From Tsukamurella sp. PLM1 (GTDB lineage Bacteria; Actinomycetota; Actinomycetes; Mycobacteriales; Mycobacteriaceae): a stretch of DNA of 64,000 nt. Under the pieces are notes generated by a model. That model was not told where the DNA came from. It saw nothing but the letters and a program-made list of their open reading frames with translations, and ran no database searches. The position numbers were made by a program, and so were the translations under genes. Positions 27,698 through 37,492 of this stretch are shown piece after piece (the first letter of the stretch is position 1; every line of letters begins with the position of its first letter). The stretch is from the NCBI RefSeq assembly GCF_023168325.1, contig NZ_AP025688.1:3596001-3660000 (forward strand), read 5' to 3'.

Positions 27698-28816
27698 TTA
27701 CTGGATGGAATCGATCGACGCGTTCAGCGTCGTGCGGAAGGACTCGGGGATCGGGGCGTAGCCCTGGCCCGCGAGCTGGTCCTGCGCCGGCTTGCTGGCC
27801 GCGACCTTGAGGAAGGTCTTCAGACCCTTCCCGACCTCGGCGTCCGAGTACTTCGAGCACACGATCTCGTAGGTCGCGAGCACGATCGGGTAGGCGCCCG
27901 TGGCCGTCGGCTTGTAGAAGCCCTCGGTGTCGATGACCAGGTCCTTGCTGCCCGGGGTCTTGAACTTCGCCGACTCGATGGTCTTGCCGACCGACTCGTT
28001 CGAGAGCTTCACGGCCTCGGGGCCGGCGGAGGTGATGATGTTTGCGACCTGCAGCTTCTGCGCCTTGGCGAAGCTCCACTCGGCGTAGGTGATGGTGCCC
28101 TCGGCCTTGTTCACGGTCGCGGCGACGGCGGCGTTGCCGCTCGCGCCCTGGCCGGTGCCGCCCTTGAAGGACTTGCCCTTCTTGTCGGCGGACCACTCGG
28201 CCGGCGCAGCGGACGCGAGGTACTTCTGGAAGTTCTCGGTCGTGCCGGACTCGTCGGAGCGGAAGACGACGGTGATCGCCGTATCGGGCAGCGCGGTGCC
28301 CGGGTTCTCCGCCGCGATCTCAGGGGCGTTCCACTTGGTGACCACGCCGCTGAAGATCTTCGCCAGGGTCGGGGCGGAGAGGTTCAGGGAGAGGTCGCCG
28401 AGCTTGTAGGAGACCGCGATCGGACCGAAGACGAGCGGCAGGTTCAGGGCGGGGGCGCCGCACTCCTCCTCGGCCTTCTTCGCCTGGTCGGCGTTCAGCG
28501 GCGAGTCCGAGCCGCCGAAGTTGGTCAGGCCCGAGGTGAACTCGGTGATGCCCTGGCCCGAGCCGTTACCGCTGTAGTCGACGTTCGCGCCGTCGCAGTC
28601 CTGCGCGAAGGCGTTCTTGAACACCGTCATGGCGTTGGCCTGCGCCGTCGAGCCGCTCCCCTTGAGCTGCAGCTTGCCGTCGCACTGCACGCCCGAGCCG
28701 CCGGCGGCACCGCTCGACGACGCGTCGGCCGACTCCTCGCTGCCACAGGCCGAGAGGGTCAGGGACAGGGCTGCTACTGCGGCGACGGCCACAGACGATC
28801 CACGCTTGAAGTTCAC
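27698..28816 (-). CDS. pstS: Phosphate-binding lipoprotein PstS
   Basis: A 372-residue lipoprotein: signal peptide with lipobox LSAC at about 21-24, then the PstS fold with [11 protein letters not shown] (phosphate loop), [21 protein letters not shown] and [12 protein letters not shown]. It captures phosphate outside the membrane for PstCA-B. The start is GTG 28816 behind GGAGG. Upstream on this strand a GTTCACCC followed ten bases on by GACACCC (about 28904-28920) may be a degraded PHO box. It follows glnR-mshD on the same strand after 130 bases. Confidence 0.96.
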   Translation of the reverse strand: MNFKRGSSVAVAAVAALSLTLSACGSEESADASSSGAAGGSGVQCDGKLQLKGSGSTAQANAMTVFKNAFAQDCDGANVDYSGNGSGQGITEFTSGLTNFGGSDSPLNADQAKKAEEECGAPALNLPLVFGPIAVSYKLGDLSLNLSAPTLAKIFSGVVTKWNAPEIAAENPGTALPDTAITVVFRSDESGTTENFQKYLASAAPAEWSADKKGKSFKGGTGQGASGNAAVAATVNKAEGTITYAEWSFAKAQKLQVANIITSAGPEAVKLSNESVGKTIESAKFKTPGSKDLVIDTEGFYKPTATGAYPIVLATYEIVCSKYSDAEVGKGLKTFLKVAASKPAQDQLAGQGYAPIPESFRTTLNASIDSIQ

Positions 28817-28946
28817 CGAGATTCCTCCGGGTCGGGTCAGGACTGTTCACACCGGTGTACGGGTGTCACCCAGCAACCTAAGGAGGCTTGGTGTCCGAAT
28901 CGGGTGTCCCGGGTGAACCGCAGGCAAACACCCCAGGTCAAGTGCA

Positions 28947-29802
<856 letters not shown>

Positions 29803-29803
29803 G

Positions 29804-30538
29804 TCAGGCCTCCTCGAGGTCCTCGTCCGTCGGTTCCATGTCCTCGACGGGACGTTCGTTCTTGCCGCGCACGGGCCGCACGGCCTTGTAGCCCACGTTA
29901 CGGACCGTGCCGATCATGCCCTCGTGCTCGGCGCCGAGCTTGGCGCGCAGGCGCCGGACGTGCACGTCGACGGTGCGCGTGCCCCCGAAGAAGTCGTAGC
30001 CCCAGACCTCCTGCAGGAGCTGCGCACGGGTGAAGACGCGGCCCACGTTCTGCGCGAGGAACTTGAGGAGCTCGAACTCCTTGTAGGTCAGGTCCAGTGG
30101 CTTGCCGCGCAGGCGCGCCGTGTAGGTGCCCTCGTCGATGAGCAGCTCTCCCAGTGCGATCTTGTCCGCGACCTCGTCCTCGCCGGAGCCGGCACGGCGA
30201 GCGACGACCAGCCGCAGCCGCGCGTCGATCTCGGCCGGGCCGATGGAGGGCAGCAGGAAGTCGTCCAGCCCCCAGTCGGCGTTCGCCGCGACGAGCCCGC
30301 CCTCGGTCAGCACCGCGACCACCGGCACCGTGCCTCCGCCGGTGGTACCGAGCAACCGGCACAGCCCGCGCGCGGCGACGAGATCGGTGCGCGCGTCGAC
30401 CAGCGCGACGTCGGCGGCACCGATCTCGAGCAGCGACGACACGTCGGCCGGCAGCGGCCGCACGGCGTGCGCCAGCAGCGACAGGGACGGCAGGACGGTG
30501 TCCGGCTTCGGGTCGGAGGTGAGCAGTATCAGATCCAC
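29804..30538 (-). CDS. glnR: OmpR-family transcriptional regulator, GlnR-like
   Basis: A 244-residue regulator homologous to Rv0818. The receiver-like half (1-120) has DVALVDART but lacks the usual acidic pair and conserved Lys pattern, as in GlnR, which works without phosphorylation. The C-terminal winged helix includes [28 protein letters not shown] and [15 protein letters not shown]. In actinobacteria GlnR controls nitrogen assimilation. The start is GTG 30538 behind GGGGAGGG. It is divergent from lmeA and coupled to mshD. Confidence 0.9.
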   Translation of the reverse strand: MDLILLTSDPKPDTVLPSLSLLAHAVRPLPADVSSLLEIGAADVALVDARTDLVAARGLCRLLGTTGGGTVPVVAVLTEGGLVAANADWGLDDFLLPSIGPAEIDARLRLVVARRAGSGEDEVADKIALGELLIDEGTYTARLRGKPLDLTYKEFELLKFLAQNVGRVFTRAQLLQEVWGYDFFGGTRTVDVHVRRLRAKLGAEHEGMIGTVRNVGYKAVRPVRGKNERPVEDMEPTDEDLEEA

Positions 30539-30644
30539 GTACCCTCCCCTGTGCGCGACGATCGGCGGCAGAACGACGAATGTCAGAATAGCGGTGGTCA
30601 GGACGCGGTGCGTGTCGGCGCGGGTGCGAACGAGAGGGATCGGT

Positions 30645-31460
30645 GTGACGCAGGGGCGGGGACGGGCGTGGATCAGGCGGTGCCTGCTGGCCGTCGCGGC
30701 ACTGCTGACGATCGCTTTCCTCGCCGAACTCGGCACCGCCGCGGCCGCGGAGTACCGCCTCTCGCGCGAGTTGCGGGCCGCCGCCGGACTCGCGAACGAT
30801 CCCGAGGTCACGATCGGCGGGTTCCCGTACCTCACCTCGGGCGGTGACCACGCGAAACTCACGATCGCCGTGCCGGCGCAGGTGCGCGACAAGTCCGCGC
30901 GGCTGGAGGCGGAGCTGACCGGGGTCCGCATCCCCGGCGGTCTGGTCCCCTCGTTCGGGCCCGGCACCCCGATCCGCGCCGGGCACATCGAATCGCGCGT
31001 GCGCCTGGACCAGAAGGCGGTCGGGCGGTTCATGGGCATCGTCGACCTGCAGGTGCACACCCCGGCGCCCAAGAAGCCCGGGGCCGGGAGCCCCGCCGAC
31101 GGGTACGTCAAGGCGTCGACGGGGATCGTGCTCACCGGCACCGTGCCGCTCCCGACCGCGGCCGATCCGAAGCGCACCGTCGCGGTCTCGGTGGCGGCGG
31201 ACTTCTCCGCCCAGGGCGACGCCATCGCCATTCGCGCCACCGGGATCTATACCGGCCCCGAGGACCACCTGAAGGCGGAGCTGCAGCCCGGCGAGGAGCC
31301 GGCGGTGCTGCAGGCGTTCACCAAGGTCCTCCCCACCATGGCCTTGCCGTTCGGAGTCCGGCCGACGGGCGCGCGGGGCGAGAACGCCGATGTGGTGCTG
31401 CTCGGCGAGGCCGACGGTGTGACGGTGACGCCCGGCGCCTTCTACCGGCCCCTCCCGTGA
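30645..31460 (+). CDS. lmeA: LmeA-like phospholipid-binding protein (DUF2993)
   Basis: A 271-residue exported or membrane-anchored protein. An N-terminal helix ([23 protein letters not shown], split by the signal region at about 13-36) is followed by a beta-rich DUF2993 domain: [28 protein letters not shown] and the late [26 protein letters not shown]. The M. tuberculosis homologue Rv0817c (LmeA) binds phospholipid and is needed for lipomannan elongation. I chose GTG 30645 behind GAGAGGGA. Divergent from glnR. Confidence 0.85.
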   Translation: MTQGRGRAWIRRCLLAVAALLTIAFLAELGTAAAAEYRLSRELRAAAGLANDPEVTIGGFPYLTSGGDHAKLTIAVPAQVRDKSARLEAELTGVRIPGGLVPSFGPGTPIRAGHIESRVRLDQKAVGRFMGIVDLQVHTPAPKKPGAGSPADGYVKASTGIVLTGTVPLPTAADPKRTVAVSVAADFSAQGDAIAIRATGIYTGPEDHLKAELQPGEEPAVLQAFTKVLPTMALPFGVRPTGARGENADVVLLGEADGVTVTPGAFYRPLP

Positions 31461-31480
31461 CGGGCGCGCCGCGGCTCGCG

Positions 31481-31486
31481 TATCCT
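31481..31486 (+). promoter_or_regulatory. -10 element of the cysteine leader/cysA2 operon
   Basis: TATCCT ends seven bases before ATG 31494, placing the transcription start on the first codon of the leader peptide. There is no Shine-Dalgarno sequence, so the short ORF would be translated from a leaderless mRNA. Confidence 0.65.
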
Positions 31487-31493
31487 GGATGCC

Positions 31494-31577
31494 ATGCGCA
31501 ACCGCTGTGAGCTGCTGCTCACCCGCCGTCTGGCGGTCGATCTGTGCCGTATGGCCGGTTGTCGCTGTCTGGGCTAG
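31494..31577 (+). CDS. Leaderless cysteine-rich leader peptide upstream of cysA2
   Basis: A 27-codon ORF encoding a peptide with four cysteines; its core reads LLLTRRLAVDLCRMAGCRC and it ends LG-stop. The LxxRRxxVDLxRxxxxxCR pattern is that of the actinobacterial putative leader peptides found upstream of sulfur genes, and Cys-rich leaderless short ORFs act as cysteine-responsive attenuators in mycobacteria (established there for cysA2-type operons). Ribosomes stalling at CRMAGCRC under low Cys-tRNA would change folding of the 139-base leader before cysA2. Function here is inference. Confidence 0.8.
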   Translation: MRNRCELLLTRRLAVDLCRMAGCRCLG

Positions 31578-31716
31578 TCCCGCAATCCCCGGGCCGGGTG
31601 CCCACTCGCCGTGGTGCGACGTACCCATTCCGCCCTCCCAGCGCATCCGCGCATCCCCTCGAAGTAGCGTTCGCGCCTTCATCGCACGTCCATAGGTATC
31701 AACGAAAGGGATCCTC

Positions 31717-32544
31717 ATGGCTCGCTCCGACGTCCTGGTCTCCGCAGACTGGGCTGAGCAGAATCTCGACACCCCCGGTGTCGTCTTCGTCGAGGTCGAC
31801 GAGGACACGTCGATCTACGACGACAACCACATCAAGGGCGCCGTCCGCCTCGACTGGCGCAAGGACCTGCAGGACCCGATCCGCCGCGACTTCCTCGACC
31901 AGGAGGGCTTCTCGAAGCTGCTCTCCGAGCGCGGCATCGGTAACGACGACACCGTGGTGCTCTACGGCGGCAACAACAACTGGTTCGCGGCGTACGCCTA
32001 CTGGTACTTCAAGCTGTACGGCCACCAGGACGTGAAGCTGCTCGACGGCGGCCGCAAGAAGTGGGAGCTCGACGCCCGCCCGCTGTCGACCGACGCGGTC
32101 TCCCGCCCGGCCACGAACTACCAGGCCAAGCCCGTCGACCTGTCGCTGCGCGCGTTCCGCGACGAGGTGATCGACTCGATCGGCAAGAAGAACCTCATCG
32201 ACGTGCGTTCGCCCGACGAGTTCTCCGGCAAGATCTCGGCTCCGGCACACCTGCCGCAGGAGCAGGCGCAGCAGCGCGGCCACGTCCCCGGTGCGATCAA
32301 CATCCCGTGGTCGACCACCGCCAACGAGGACGGCACCTTCAAGTCGGACGAGGACCTCTCGGCCCTCTACGCGGAGAAGGGCTTCGACGACGCCAAGGAG
32401 ACCATCGCCTACTGCCGCATCGGGGAGCGCAGCTCGCACACCTGGTTCGTGCTGCAGGAGATCCTCGGCAAGAAGAACGTCAAGAACTACGACGGCTCGT
32501 GGGTGGAGTACGGCTCCCTCGTCGGCGCCCCGATCGAGAAGTAA
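31717..32544 (+). CDS. cysA2: Thiosulfate sulfurtransferase CysA2 (two-domain rhodanese)
   Basis: A 275-residue rhodanese transferring sulfane sulfur from thiosulfate to thiophilic acceptors. The inactive N-terminal domain (DDNHIKGAVRLDWRKD) is followed by the catalytic domain, with the HVPGAINIPW loop and active-site Cys in YCRIGERSSHTWF (Cys about 233). AAAGGGA precedes the ATG. Co-transcribed with sseC (11 bases apart) and controlled from the upstream Cys leader peptide. Confidence 0.95.
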   Translation: MARSDVLVSADWAEQNLDTPGVVFVEVDEDTSIYDDNHIKGAVRLDWRKDLQDPIRRDFLDQEGFSKLLSERGIGNDDTVVLYGGNNNWFAAYAYWYFKLYGHQDVKLLDGGRKKWELDARPLSTDAVSRPATNYQAKPVDLSLRAFRDEVIDSIGKKNLIDVRSPDEFSGKISAPAHLPQEQAQQRGHVPGAINIPWSTTANEDGTFKSDEDLSALYAEKGFDDAKETIAYCRIGERSSHTWFVLQEILGKKNVKNYDGSWVEYGSLVGAPIEK

Positions 32545-32555
32545 GGAACACCGAT

Positions 32556-32861
32556 ATGTGTGGAGCACCGAAGCAGGGTCAGGTCCTGCCCGCCGGCGTC
32601 GACGTCGAGAAGGAGACCGTGCTGACCGGTCAGGTCCTCGACGGTGCCGGTAACCCCGTGGCCGGCGCGTTCGTGCGCCTGCTCGACGGCACCGGCGAGT
32701 TCACCGCCGAGGTCGTCGCCTCCGGCACCGGCGACTACCGCTTCTTCGCGGCGCCGGGCACCTGGACGCTGCGCGCCCTGTCCTCCGTGGGCAACGGCGA
32801 CATCCAGGTCTCGCCCGAGGCCAACGGCGTCTACAACCAGGACATCACCGTCTCGAAGTAG
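32556..32861 (+). CDS. sseC: SseC-like protein, DUF1416
   Basis: A 101-residue protein starting MCGAPKQGQ, with a transthyretin/CarboxypepD-reg-like beta fold (LTGQVLDGAGNPVAGAFVRLLDGTGEF). It always follows cysA-type rhodaneses in this order (Rv0814c) and keeps a Cys at position 2, so it may carry or accept sulfur (inference). TAAGGA precedes the start. Confidence 0.92.
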   Translation: MCGAPKQGQVLPAGVDVEKETVLTGQVLDGAGNPVAGAFVRLLDGTGEFTAEVVASGTGDYRFFAAPGTWTLRALSSVGNGDIQVSPEANGVYNQDITVSK

Positions 32862-33004
32862 ACCCCGTCACGTGAGGGGCGCGCATCCGGATCCCGGGTG
32901 CGCGCCCTTCCGTTTCCGCCGCCCGGCGGAAATCGGACGGGTAGCGTCGACATCAGTACCGGATCGGTACTTTCTGTGCGCACCCGCTACCCGAGGAGTC
33001 CACC

Positions 33005-34048
33005 GTGCCCGCTCCCTCCGACGCCGAGTTCTTCGAGCTCGGCGATGTCACGCTGCAGTCCGGCCACACCCTGCGCGGGGCCCGCCTCGCGTACAAGACC
33101 TTCGGCACCCTCAACGCCGACAAGTCCAACGTGATCGTCTACCCCACCTGGTACTCCGGCTGGCACACCGACAACGAGTGGCTCGTGGGCACCGACAAGA
33201 CCCTGAACCCGGACGAGTACTTCATCGTCATCCCGAACATGCTCGGCAACGGGCTGTCGACGTCCCCGTCGAACGCGGCCTCGCCGTACGACCACGCCCG
33301 GTTCCCCCTCGTCACCTTCTACGACCAGGTCGAGGCCCAGTACCGGCTGCTCACCGAGAAGTGGGGCATCTCGACGATCGCGCTGGTCACCGGCTGGTCG
33401 ATGGGCGCGGGCCAGACCTACCAGTGGGCGGTGAGCCACCCCGAGATGGTGCAGCGCGCGGCACCGTTCTGCGGCTCCAGCCGGACCGCGCCGCACAACC
33501 AGGTGTTCCTGGAGTCGCTCCGCGAGGCGCTGCGAGCCGACGCGGCGTGGGCCGACGGCGACTACGACCCCGCGCGCCCGCCGATCAAGGGCCTGCGCGC
33601 CTTCGCGCGGATCTACTCGGGATGGGGCTTCTCCCAGGCCTTCTACTGGCACGAGACGTGGCGCGAGCTGGGCTTCACCTCGCTCGACGACTTCCTCTAC
33701 GGCTTCTGGGAGCAGTTCTTCCGGGACGGCCGCGACCCCAACAACCTCATCGCGATGATCGGCACGTGGCACGCAGGGAACGTCGGCAACACCCCCGGTT
33801 TCGACGGTGACCACGAGGCCGCGCTGCGCTCGATCACGTGCCCGCTGCTGGCGATGCCCGCGGAGAAGGACCTCTACTTCCCGCCCGAGGACGAGGAGTG
33901 GGCCTCGCAGTTCATCGAGCACGGCGAGGTGCGGGTGATCCCCGGCGTCTGGGGGCACTTCGCGGGCGGCGGCGCCAACCCCGTCGACACCGCGTTCATC
34001 GACGCCGGCCTGCGGGAACTGCTCTCCCGCCCCGGATACACCGGATAG
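33005..34048 (+). CDS. MetX-like alpha/beta hydrolase (homoserine acetyltransferase family)
   Basis: A 347-residue protein of the homoserine O-acetyltransferase superfamily. The nucleophile elbow is GWSMGAGQ (Ser about 137), the acid is in AEKDLYFPPED, and the base in GVWGHFAGGG. The typical GGSMGG elbow of true MetX is altered, and PTWYSGWHTDNEWLVG replaces the usual acetyl-CoA-side loop, so I would not call it metX; hydrolase or another acyltransfer reaction is possible. An AGTACC-GGATC-GGTACT inverted repeat lies at 32955-32971 before it. Transcribed after cysA2-sseC with a 143-base gap. Confidence 0.8.
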   Translation: MPAPSDAEFFELGDVTLQSGHTLRGARLAYKTFGTLNADKSNVIVYPTWYSGWHTDNEWLVGTDKTLNPDEYFIVIPNMLGNGLSTSPSNAASPYDHARFPLVTFYDQVEAQYRLLTEKWGISTIALVTGWSMGAGQTYQWAVSHPEMVQRAAPFCGSSRTAPHNQVFLESLREALRADAAWADGDYDPARPPIKGLRAFARIYSGWGFSQAFYWHETWRELGFTSLDDFLYGFWEQFFRDGRDPNNLIAMIGTWHAGNVGNTPGFDGDHEAALRSITCPLLAMPAEKDLYFPPEDEEWASQFIEHGEVRVIPGVWGHFAGGGANPVDTAFIDAGLRELLSRPGYTG

Positions 34049-34117
34049 GGATCTCACGTTCCGCTCCTCCGCGACGTCTACAGGGCAGGATCGAGACGAG
34101 GACGAAGGAGAGGCCGC

Positions 34118-34588
34118 GTGAAACCACCGTTCGAGCGCATCGTCGACGAGCACGCCGGCACGGTGCTGCGTGTCTGCCGCGCGATCCTCGGCCCGCACGA
34201 CGCCGAGGACGCGTGGTCGGAGACCTTCCTCTCCGCGCTGCGCGGCTACCCCGACCTACCCGAATCCGCCAACGTCGAGGCCTGGCTGGTGACCATCGCG
34301 CACCGCAGGGCGATCGACCAGGTGCGGGCGGCCGGGCGACGGGCCGTCCCCGTCGACAGCGTGCCCGAGCGGCCCGTCACCACCGCGCTGCCCGACGGTG
34401 ACCTCTGGGTCGCCGTGGCGGCCCTGCCGGACAAGCAGCGGCAGGCCGTCGCGTACCGCTACGCGGCGGACCTCCCCTACGCCGAGATCGCCGAGATCCT
34501 CGGCGGCACCGTCGAGGCCGCGCGCCGCGCGGCCGCCGACGGACTGAAGAAGCTCCGCACGACGCACTCGAGGGAGGACCTCTCATGA
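34118..34588 (+). CDS. ECF sigma factor coupled to ogt
   Basis: A 156-residue sigma-70 family protein with only regions 2 and 4: FERIVDEHAGTVLRVCRAILGPHDAEDAWSETFLSALRGY and LPDKQRQAVAYRYAADLPYAEIAEILGGTVEAARRAA. GTG 34118 follows GGAGAGG. Its stop overlaps the ogt start (ATGA). No anti-sigma gene is adjacent, so the signal is unknown; co-translation with a DNA repair methyltransferase suggests an alkylation-stress role. Confidence 0.88.
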   Translation: MKPPFERIVDEHAGTVLRVCRAILGPHDAEDAWSETFLSALRGYPDLPESANVEAWLVTIAHRRAIDQVRAAGRRAVPVDSVPERPVTTALPDGDLWVAVAALPDKQRQAVAYRYAADLPYAEIAEILGGTVEAARRAAADGLKKLRTTHSREDLS

Positions 34589-35187
34589 GCGAGAACATCA
34601 CCGGGCTGCTCTCCGCCCCCGCGGATTCCGGGACCCTCGCCCGGCTCCGCGACGCGCTCACCGCCCGCGTCGAGACGGAGGGCCTTCTCGACATCGCCTA
34701 CACCACAGTCGACTCCCCCGTCGGCAGCCTGTTGCTCGCCGCGACCGAACGCGGCCTGGTCCGCGTGGCGTACGCCCGTGAGGATCACGACGCCGTGCTG
34801 GACACGTTGGCGCATAAGCTGAGCCCGCGCATCCTCCGATCCCCGGGCCGCCTGGACCGGGCGGCGCGCGCGCTGGACGAGTACTTCGAGGGCACTCGCA
34901 CCGTCTTCGACCTTCCGCTCGATCACGCACTCTCGCACGGCTTCCGGCGGCTTGTGCAGAGCCGGCTGCCCGAGATCGGCTACGGCACCACGCTCAGCTA
35001 CAAGCAGGTGGCGGAACTCGTCGGCAGCCCCGCGGCGGTCCGCGCGGTCGGCACCGCGTGCGCCACGAACCCGCTGCCCGTGGTTGTCCCGTGCCACCGG
35101 GTGGTGAAGTCCGACGGCGGGATCGGCCGGTACGTGGGCGGCGTCGAGGCGAAAGCCGCCCTGCTGAAGCTGGAGTCGGACGCATGA
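34585..35187 (+). CDS. ogt: Methylated-DNA-protein-cysteine methyltransferase (Ogt-like) with N-terminal extension
   Basis: A 200-residue suicide repair protein that takes the methyl group from O6-methylguanine onto its Cys. The active site is NPLPVVVPCHRVV (Cys about 171) and the DNA-contacting helix includes TLSYKQVAELVGSPAAVRAVG. About 37 residues (SENITGLLSAPADSGTLARL onward) precede the normal Ogt start at DIAYTTVDSPVGSLLLA; they look helical and could contact the coupled sigma factor. No Ada-type Cys zinc domain is present. Confidence 0.92.
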   Translation: MSENITGLLSAPADSGTLARLRDALTARVETEGLLDIAYTTVDSPVGSLLLAATERGLVRVAYAREDHDAVLDTLAHKLSPRILRSPGRLDRAARALDEYFEGTRTVFDLPLDHALSHGFRRLVQSRLPEIGYGTTLSYKQVAELVGSPAAVRAVGTACATNPLPVVVPCHRVVKSDGGIGRYVGGVEAKAALLKLESDA

Positions 35188-35240
35188 GCGACCGCCCGGT
35201 CCGCTCGGACGAGCGCCACACGCTGACTGGCCGAGCCGGG

Positions 35241-35876
35241 CTAGGCCCCGTCGACGACGCGATCGGCACGCGGCGCCGTCGCCTGGATGAGCCGGGCGTT
35301 GGTCTCGTCGGTGCCGTCGGCCCGGGCGCGCGCCTCCGCGGGCGAACGACCGAACCGGATGTGCCGGGCGATCAACCGGTTCCGCCGGATCTCCGGGTGG
35401 ATGCGGAGGAACCACACCTCGTCGAGCGCCGCCCTCGCGATCGGCCAGGCGCCGGTATCGGCGAGCAGGTAGTTGCCCTCGGTGACCACGAGAGGAACGT
35501 GCGGCGCCACTTCGATGGCGCCGCCGATGGACGCCTCGAGCGCACGATCGAACCGTGGGGCGTAGACGGTGCCCCCGGCCGCGCGCAGGCGGTGCAGCAG
35601 CTCGGCGAAGCCGGCGTCGTCGAAGGTGTCGATGGCGCCCTTGCGCTCCCAGCTGCCGTGCCGGCGCAGGACCTCGTCGTCCAGGTGGAAGCCGTCCATC
35701 GGCACGAGCACCGCGTCGTCCCCCAACGCGGCCACCAGCTGCTCCGCCAGCGTCGACTTCCCGGACGCCGGCGCCCCGGCGATCCCGAGCAGCGCCCGCC
35801 CCGGCCGGGCCGCGAGCGCGGCAGCGGACGCGACCAGCGCATCGAAGGAGTCCGGCAACACGCCTCCTCGGGGCAT
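35241..35876 (-). CDS. P-loop nucleoside/uridine-kinase-like protein
   Basis: A 211-residue kinase of the uridine kinase/pantothenate kinase-like group (FrcK/YggC branch). Walker A is GIAGAPASGKSTLAEQL (about 30-46); VPMDGFHLDDEVLRRHGSWERKGAIDTFD is the substrate-binding Asp/His region, and VVTEGNYLL with DEVWFLRI are the later strands. Substrate could be a sugar or nucleoside; not resolvable by eye. It converges on ogt. Confidence 0.85.
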   Translation of the reverse strand: MPRGGVLPDSFDALVASAAALAARPGRALLGIAGAPASGKSTLAEQLVAALGDDAVLVPMDGFHLDDEVLRRHGSWERKGAIDTFDDAGFAELLHRLRAAGGTVYAPRFDRALEASIGGAIEVAPHVPLVVTEGNYLLADTGAWPIARAALDEVWFLRIHPEIRRNRLIARHIRFGRSPAEARARADGTDETNARLIQATAPRADRVVDGA

Positions 35877-35953
35877 CGAGCCGGTGGTGTCCGACTGCCC
35901 GGAGCCTACTTCTTCGCGTCGGGTGCGGTTGCGGGCAACCGCGGGCCGGGCGC

Positions 35954-35959
35954 TAGTAT
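35954..35959 (+). promoter_or_regulatory. -10 element of the micro membrane protein gene
   Basis: TAGTAT ends six bases before ATG 35966. Transcription would start at the start codon, giving a leaderless message for the 32-residue protein and the nitrobindin gene after it. Confidence 0.55.
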
Positions 35960-35965
35960 CGGGAC

Positions 35966-36064
35966 ATGGTCATCTTCTTCGAGATCCTCATGGCGGTGGC
36001 GTCGGTCGCGATTTTCGCGTTCGCGATCTTCGTGATGTACCGCGTCCTCACCGACGGCCAGTAG
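35966..36064 (+). CDS. 32-residue single-span membrane protein
   Basis: ATG 35966 to TAG 36064 encodes a micro-protein made almost wholly of one hydrophobic helix (VIFFEILMAVASVAIFAFAI as its core) ending MYRVLTDGQ. It lies six bases before the nitrobindin GTG and shares its leaderless promoter, so it is the first gene of that operon. Codon choice is typical of the genome. No named family; similar tiny helices often partner larger membrane or haem proteins. Confidence 0.7.
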   Translation: MVIFFEILMAVASVAIFAFAIFVMYRVLTDGQ

Positions 36065-36070
36065 GCCGGC

Positions 36071-36712
36071 GTGAACGACGAGGCCACTCCCGACACCTCC
36101 GCCGGCAGCGGGCAGGAGGCGCTGGACGCGGCGATCGAGCGCGCCGAGACCACGTCGTCGCGGAACATCTCGAACCTCCCCGGGCTACCGCTCGCCGACG
36201 ATACGGCGAACCTGCGGCAGGGCCCGGACCTGCACTCCGGCCTGCTCGGCCTGCTCCCCCTCGTCGGCATCTGGCGCGGCGAGGGCGAAGGCCACGACGA
36301 ATCGGGCGACTACCACTTCGGGCAGCAGATCGTCGTCAGCCACGACGGCCAGAACTTCCTCTCCTGGGAGGCGCGGTCGTGGAAGCTGGACGAGAAGGGC
36401 GAGTTCGCCGAGCCCGATCTCCGCGAGGCCGGCTTCTGGCGCATCGGCGAGGACGACGAGATCGAGTTCGTCGTCACGCACGCCAGCGGCATCGTCGAGC
36501 TGTACTACGGCAAGCCCGTCTCCCAGACGGCGTGGGAGCTCGAGACGGATGTGGTGATCCGCGCCAAGAGCTCCCCGCTCGCCGGCGCCGCCAAGCGCCT
36601 CTACGGCCTGGTCGAGCAGGGCGGCGCGCTCGCGTACGTCGAGGAGCGCGTCGACGCCGACGGTGAGCTCGTCCCCCGCCTGAGCGCCAAACTCAACCGT
36701 TACGCGGGGTAA
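36071..36712 (+). CDS. Nitrobindin-like FABP-fold haem protein (peroxynitrite isomerase)
   Basis: A 213-residue homologue of Rv0813c. An acidic N-terminal tail of about 50 residues precedes the ten-strand barrel; GIWRGEGEG (about residues 73-81) is the family signature. Nitrobindins bind ferric haem and isomerise peroxynitrite to nitrate. The distal His that ligates haem should lie in the C-terminal strand, but no His is visible in the last 40 residues I read, so haem binding here needs direct alignment. GTG start; overlaps the convergent tetR by 13 bases. Confidence 0.87.
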   Translation: MNDEATPDTSAGSGQEALDAAIERAETTSSRNISNLPGLPLADDTANLRQGPDLHSGLLGLLPLVGIWRGEGEGHDESGDYHFGQQIVVSHDGQNFLSWEARSWKLDEKGEFAEPDLREAGFWRIGEDDEIEFVVTHASGIVELYYGKPVSQTAWELETDVVIRAKSSPLAGAAKRLYGLVEQGGALAYVEERVDADGELVPRLSAKLNRYAG

Positions 36713-37390
36713 TCGCCCGCCCGCAGCGCCCCGCCGCTGTCGACGACGACGTCGCCCGGTTCCGGCGGAGCCCCAACCGACGCAGCGTCTCGAACGCGCC
36801 GGTGATGTAGGTGTTCCAGTCTCCGTCGCCACCCGCCTCGTGCCAGTTCCGCAGCGCCGCGACCAGTGACCACAGGATCGCGTTCGCGATCACCCGCGCC
36901 TCGTACTGGTCGTACAGACCTCCCATGACGATGGCCTCGGCCAGCACCTCCGTCGCCTCGTCGATCATGAGGAAGGCCGCGGCCCGCACCGACGGGATCT
37001 CGAACCACAGGCGCGCCCGGATCGGGGCCGTCTCGTCAAGCTCGTCCCTGGCCTCCCCCGGCACCTCGGTCACCGCGGTCATCACCGCTTCCCACGGGGA
37101 ACACCTTGCGCCAGAAGGTGTCCCATCTGGGCAAGGGAGCGCGAGTCGAACGCGTCCGTGAGGACCAGCCCCTCCTTGGTGCCGAAGTACCGATAGACGG
37201 TGCTGGGCGAGACCTCCGCCTCAGCCGCGATCTTCTCGACCGTGACCCAGTCGAATCCCCGCTCGTCGATCATCCGCAACGCCACCCGCTGGATGTGCCC
37301 CATGGCGGCCATCTTCTTGCGCTCACGCAGCGTCGGCCGCGGCGTCAGGTCCGCCATCTGCGCGGCGGCGTCGCGCACAGCGGTGTTCAT
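36700..37390 (-). CDS. TetR family repressor of the divergent ABC exporter, frame broken twice
   Basis: The DNA-binding half ([55 protein letters not shown]) is intact. The frame then breaks at a CCCC run near 37093; the ligand-binding half continues [22 protein letters not shown] and breaks again at a GGGG run near 36770, ending [18 protein letters not shown] at 36700. Adding one base at each site gives a normal 230-residue TetR. Gene arrangement matches Rv1219c with Rv1218c-Rv1217c. Start ATG 37390; GTG 37426 is possible. Confidence 0.85.
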
Positions 37391-37432
37391 CGGTTCCGGC
37401 ACCGGACCCCTTCCCTCGGTCGCCACCCATTC

Positions 37433-37492
37433 TGACAGTGACTCCCAGAAACATCTTCCCACACGGTTCCGAAAGTTGTACAGTCACTGTCA
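37433..37492. promoter_or_regulatory. Paired TetR operators between tetR and ABC exporter genes
   Basis: TGACAGTGACT (37433-37443) and its exact reverse complement AGTCACTGTCA (37482-37492) flank the intergenic region. The right copy also contains the odd palindrome ACAGT-C-ACTGT and overlaps both a possible -10 (TACAGT, 37479-37484) and the ABC start codon at 37492. Binding there would block both divergent promoters. Confidence 0.65.

Noticed and set aside
28903-28920. PHO box upstream of pstS
   Set aside because: GTTCACCC is followed by GACACCC on a ten-base rather than 11-base period, so it is too imperfect to list as a feature; noted only under pstS.
32955-32971. AGTACC-GGATC-GGTACT as an operator for the MetX-like gene
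   Set aside because: Only six-base arms and no regulator gene nearby; could be chance.
33005-34048. Calling this gene metX
   Set aside because: The nucleophile elbow is GWSMGA instead of GGSMGG and flanking loops differ, so only family membership is supported.
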